This document shows positions 63,612 to 64,000 of a stretch of DNA of 64,000 nt, piece by piece. The notes beneath the pieces are model-generated. The model worked only from the letters and a program-made list of their open reading frames with translations, did not search any database and was not told where the DNA came from. Source of the DNA: Leclercia pneumoniae (GTDB taxonomy: Bacteria > Pseudomonadota > Gammaproteobacteria > Enterobacterales > Enterobacteriaceae). The DNA is taken from contig NZ_CP071383.1 of assembly GCF_017348915.1 (NCBI RefSeq), forward strand, positions 3,906,001-3,970,000, in the 5' to 3' direction. Made by a program: the position numbers and the translations under genes. The first letter of the stretch is position 1; every line of letters starts with the position of its first letter.

Positions 63612-64000
63612 CTAACTCTCTTTCACCTGCCCTCGCGTAACCGGCACCGGTAACCAGGCACGAATGCTCAACCCGCCCCGCTCACTGGTACCAATCTCCA
63701 GCAGGCCGTTATGGTTATCAACAATACGCTGCACAATCGCCAGGCCAAGACCGGTCCCGCTCGTGCTACGGGCACTGTCGCCACGCACAAACGGCTGAAA
63801 CAGGTGCTTACGCTGCTCAGGTTTAATGCCCGGGCCATCATCCTCCACCTGGAACCAGGCGCGGTTCAGTTCAGAACCGCTGCTCACTCTAATCCAGCCA
63901 TTACCATAGCGGGCAGCGTTCACCACCATATTGGCGATAGCGCGTTTGATGGAGAGCGGGTGCATACGCACCTGAATTTCGCCTGGCTGCATCGCGGTTT
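63612..64000 (-). CDS. envZ: Osmosensor histidine kinase EnvZ (C-terminal part, cut by the window edge)
   Basis: About 129 C-terminal codons of the ATP-binding domain of a histidine kinase are present, with the N box IKRAIANMVVNAARYGNG, the G1 box EDDGPGI, the F box and the G2 box GTGLGLAIV. Sequence and position after pckA match EnvZ, which phosphorylates OmpR. The sensor and His box lie beyond 64000. Confidence 0.95.
   Translation of the reverse strand, partial: TAMQPGEIQVRMHPLSIKRAIANMVVNAARYGNGWIRVSSGSELNRAWFQVEDDGPGIKPEQRKHLFQPFVRGDSARSTSGTGLGLAIVQRIVDNHNGLLEIGTSERGGLSIRAWLPVPVTRGQVKES

Overview
The window is a stretch of chromosome from a member of the Enterobacteriaceae, most likely Enterobacter or a close relative. 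Almost every gene is a close match in length and order to the Escherichia coli rplD/rpsJ - tufA - crp - nirB - dam - mrcA - pckA - envZ region. Coding GC is high, and the malonate decarboxylase cluster has the Klebsiella-type order mdcABCDEFGH. I saw no rRNA, tRNA, CRISPR array, insertion sequence or prophage.

Layout. 1-1441: start of the S10 ribosomal operon (rplD partial, rplC, rpsJ, leader, promoter). 1621-2824: a short prepilin peptidase, bfr and bfd; the large gsp cluster and chiA found here in E. coli K-12 are absent. 2957-7512: str operon (rpsL-rpsG-fusA-tufA) with promoter, S7 operator region and terminator. 7534-14035: yheO-tusDCB, fkpA, slyX, slyD and kefG-kefB-yheV. 14174-16078: yheS. 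16094-26256: an accessory block between yheS and yheT, which are neighbours in E. coli K-12. It holds the LysR regulator mdcR, a polymorphic toxin/immunity locus with remains of a second toxin/immunity pair, and the complete mdcABCDEFGH operon on the minus strand. 26485-36990: yheTU-prkB, yhfA, crp, yhfK, argD, pabA, fic-yhfG, ppiA and tsgA. 36994-38310: a cytosine deaminase gene. 38450-43680: anaerobically regulated nirBDC-cysG with FNR and NarL/NarP sites. 43741-50113: aroK-aroB-damX-dam-rpe-gph-trpS. 50410-53714: hofMNOPQ. 53835-61503: mrcA, nudE, igaA, yrfG, hslR and hslO. 61653-64000: pckA with a CRP-like site, and the 3' part of envZ.

How the genes work together. The mdc genes form a complete malonate uptake and decarboxylation pathway: carrier MdcF, ACP-loading subunit MdcA, ACP MdcC, decarboxylase MdcDE, prosthetic-group enzymes MdcB and MdcG, and malonyl transferase MdcH. 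The nir genes reduce nitrite to ammonium, and CysG makes the siroheme that NirB needs. TusBCD passes sulfur for tRNA thiolation. The hof genes encode a competence-like DNA uptake/type IV pilus assembly system, and the short A24 peptidase could serve it.

The most unusual part is 17149-19067. An unrecognised N-terminal module is joined to a polymorphic toxin C-terminus, with its immunity gene overlapping it by 4 bases. After these lie the last residues of a second, related toxin and a paralogous immunity gene broken by one amber codon at the position of Gln6 in the intact copy. This looks like a toxin-tip/immunity array caught during decay.
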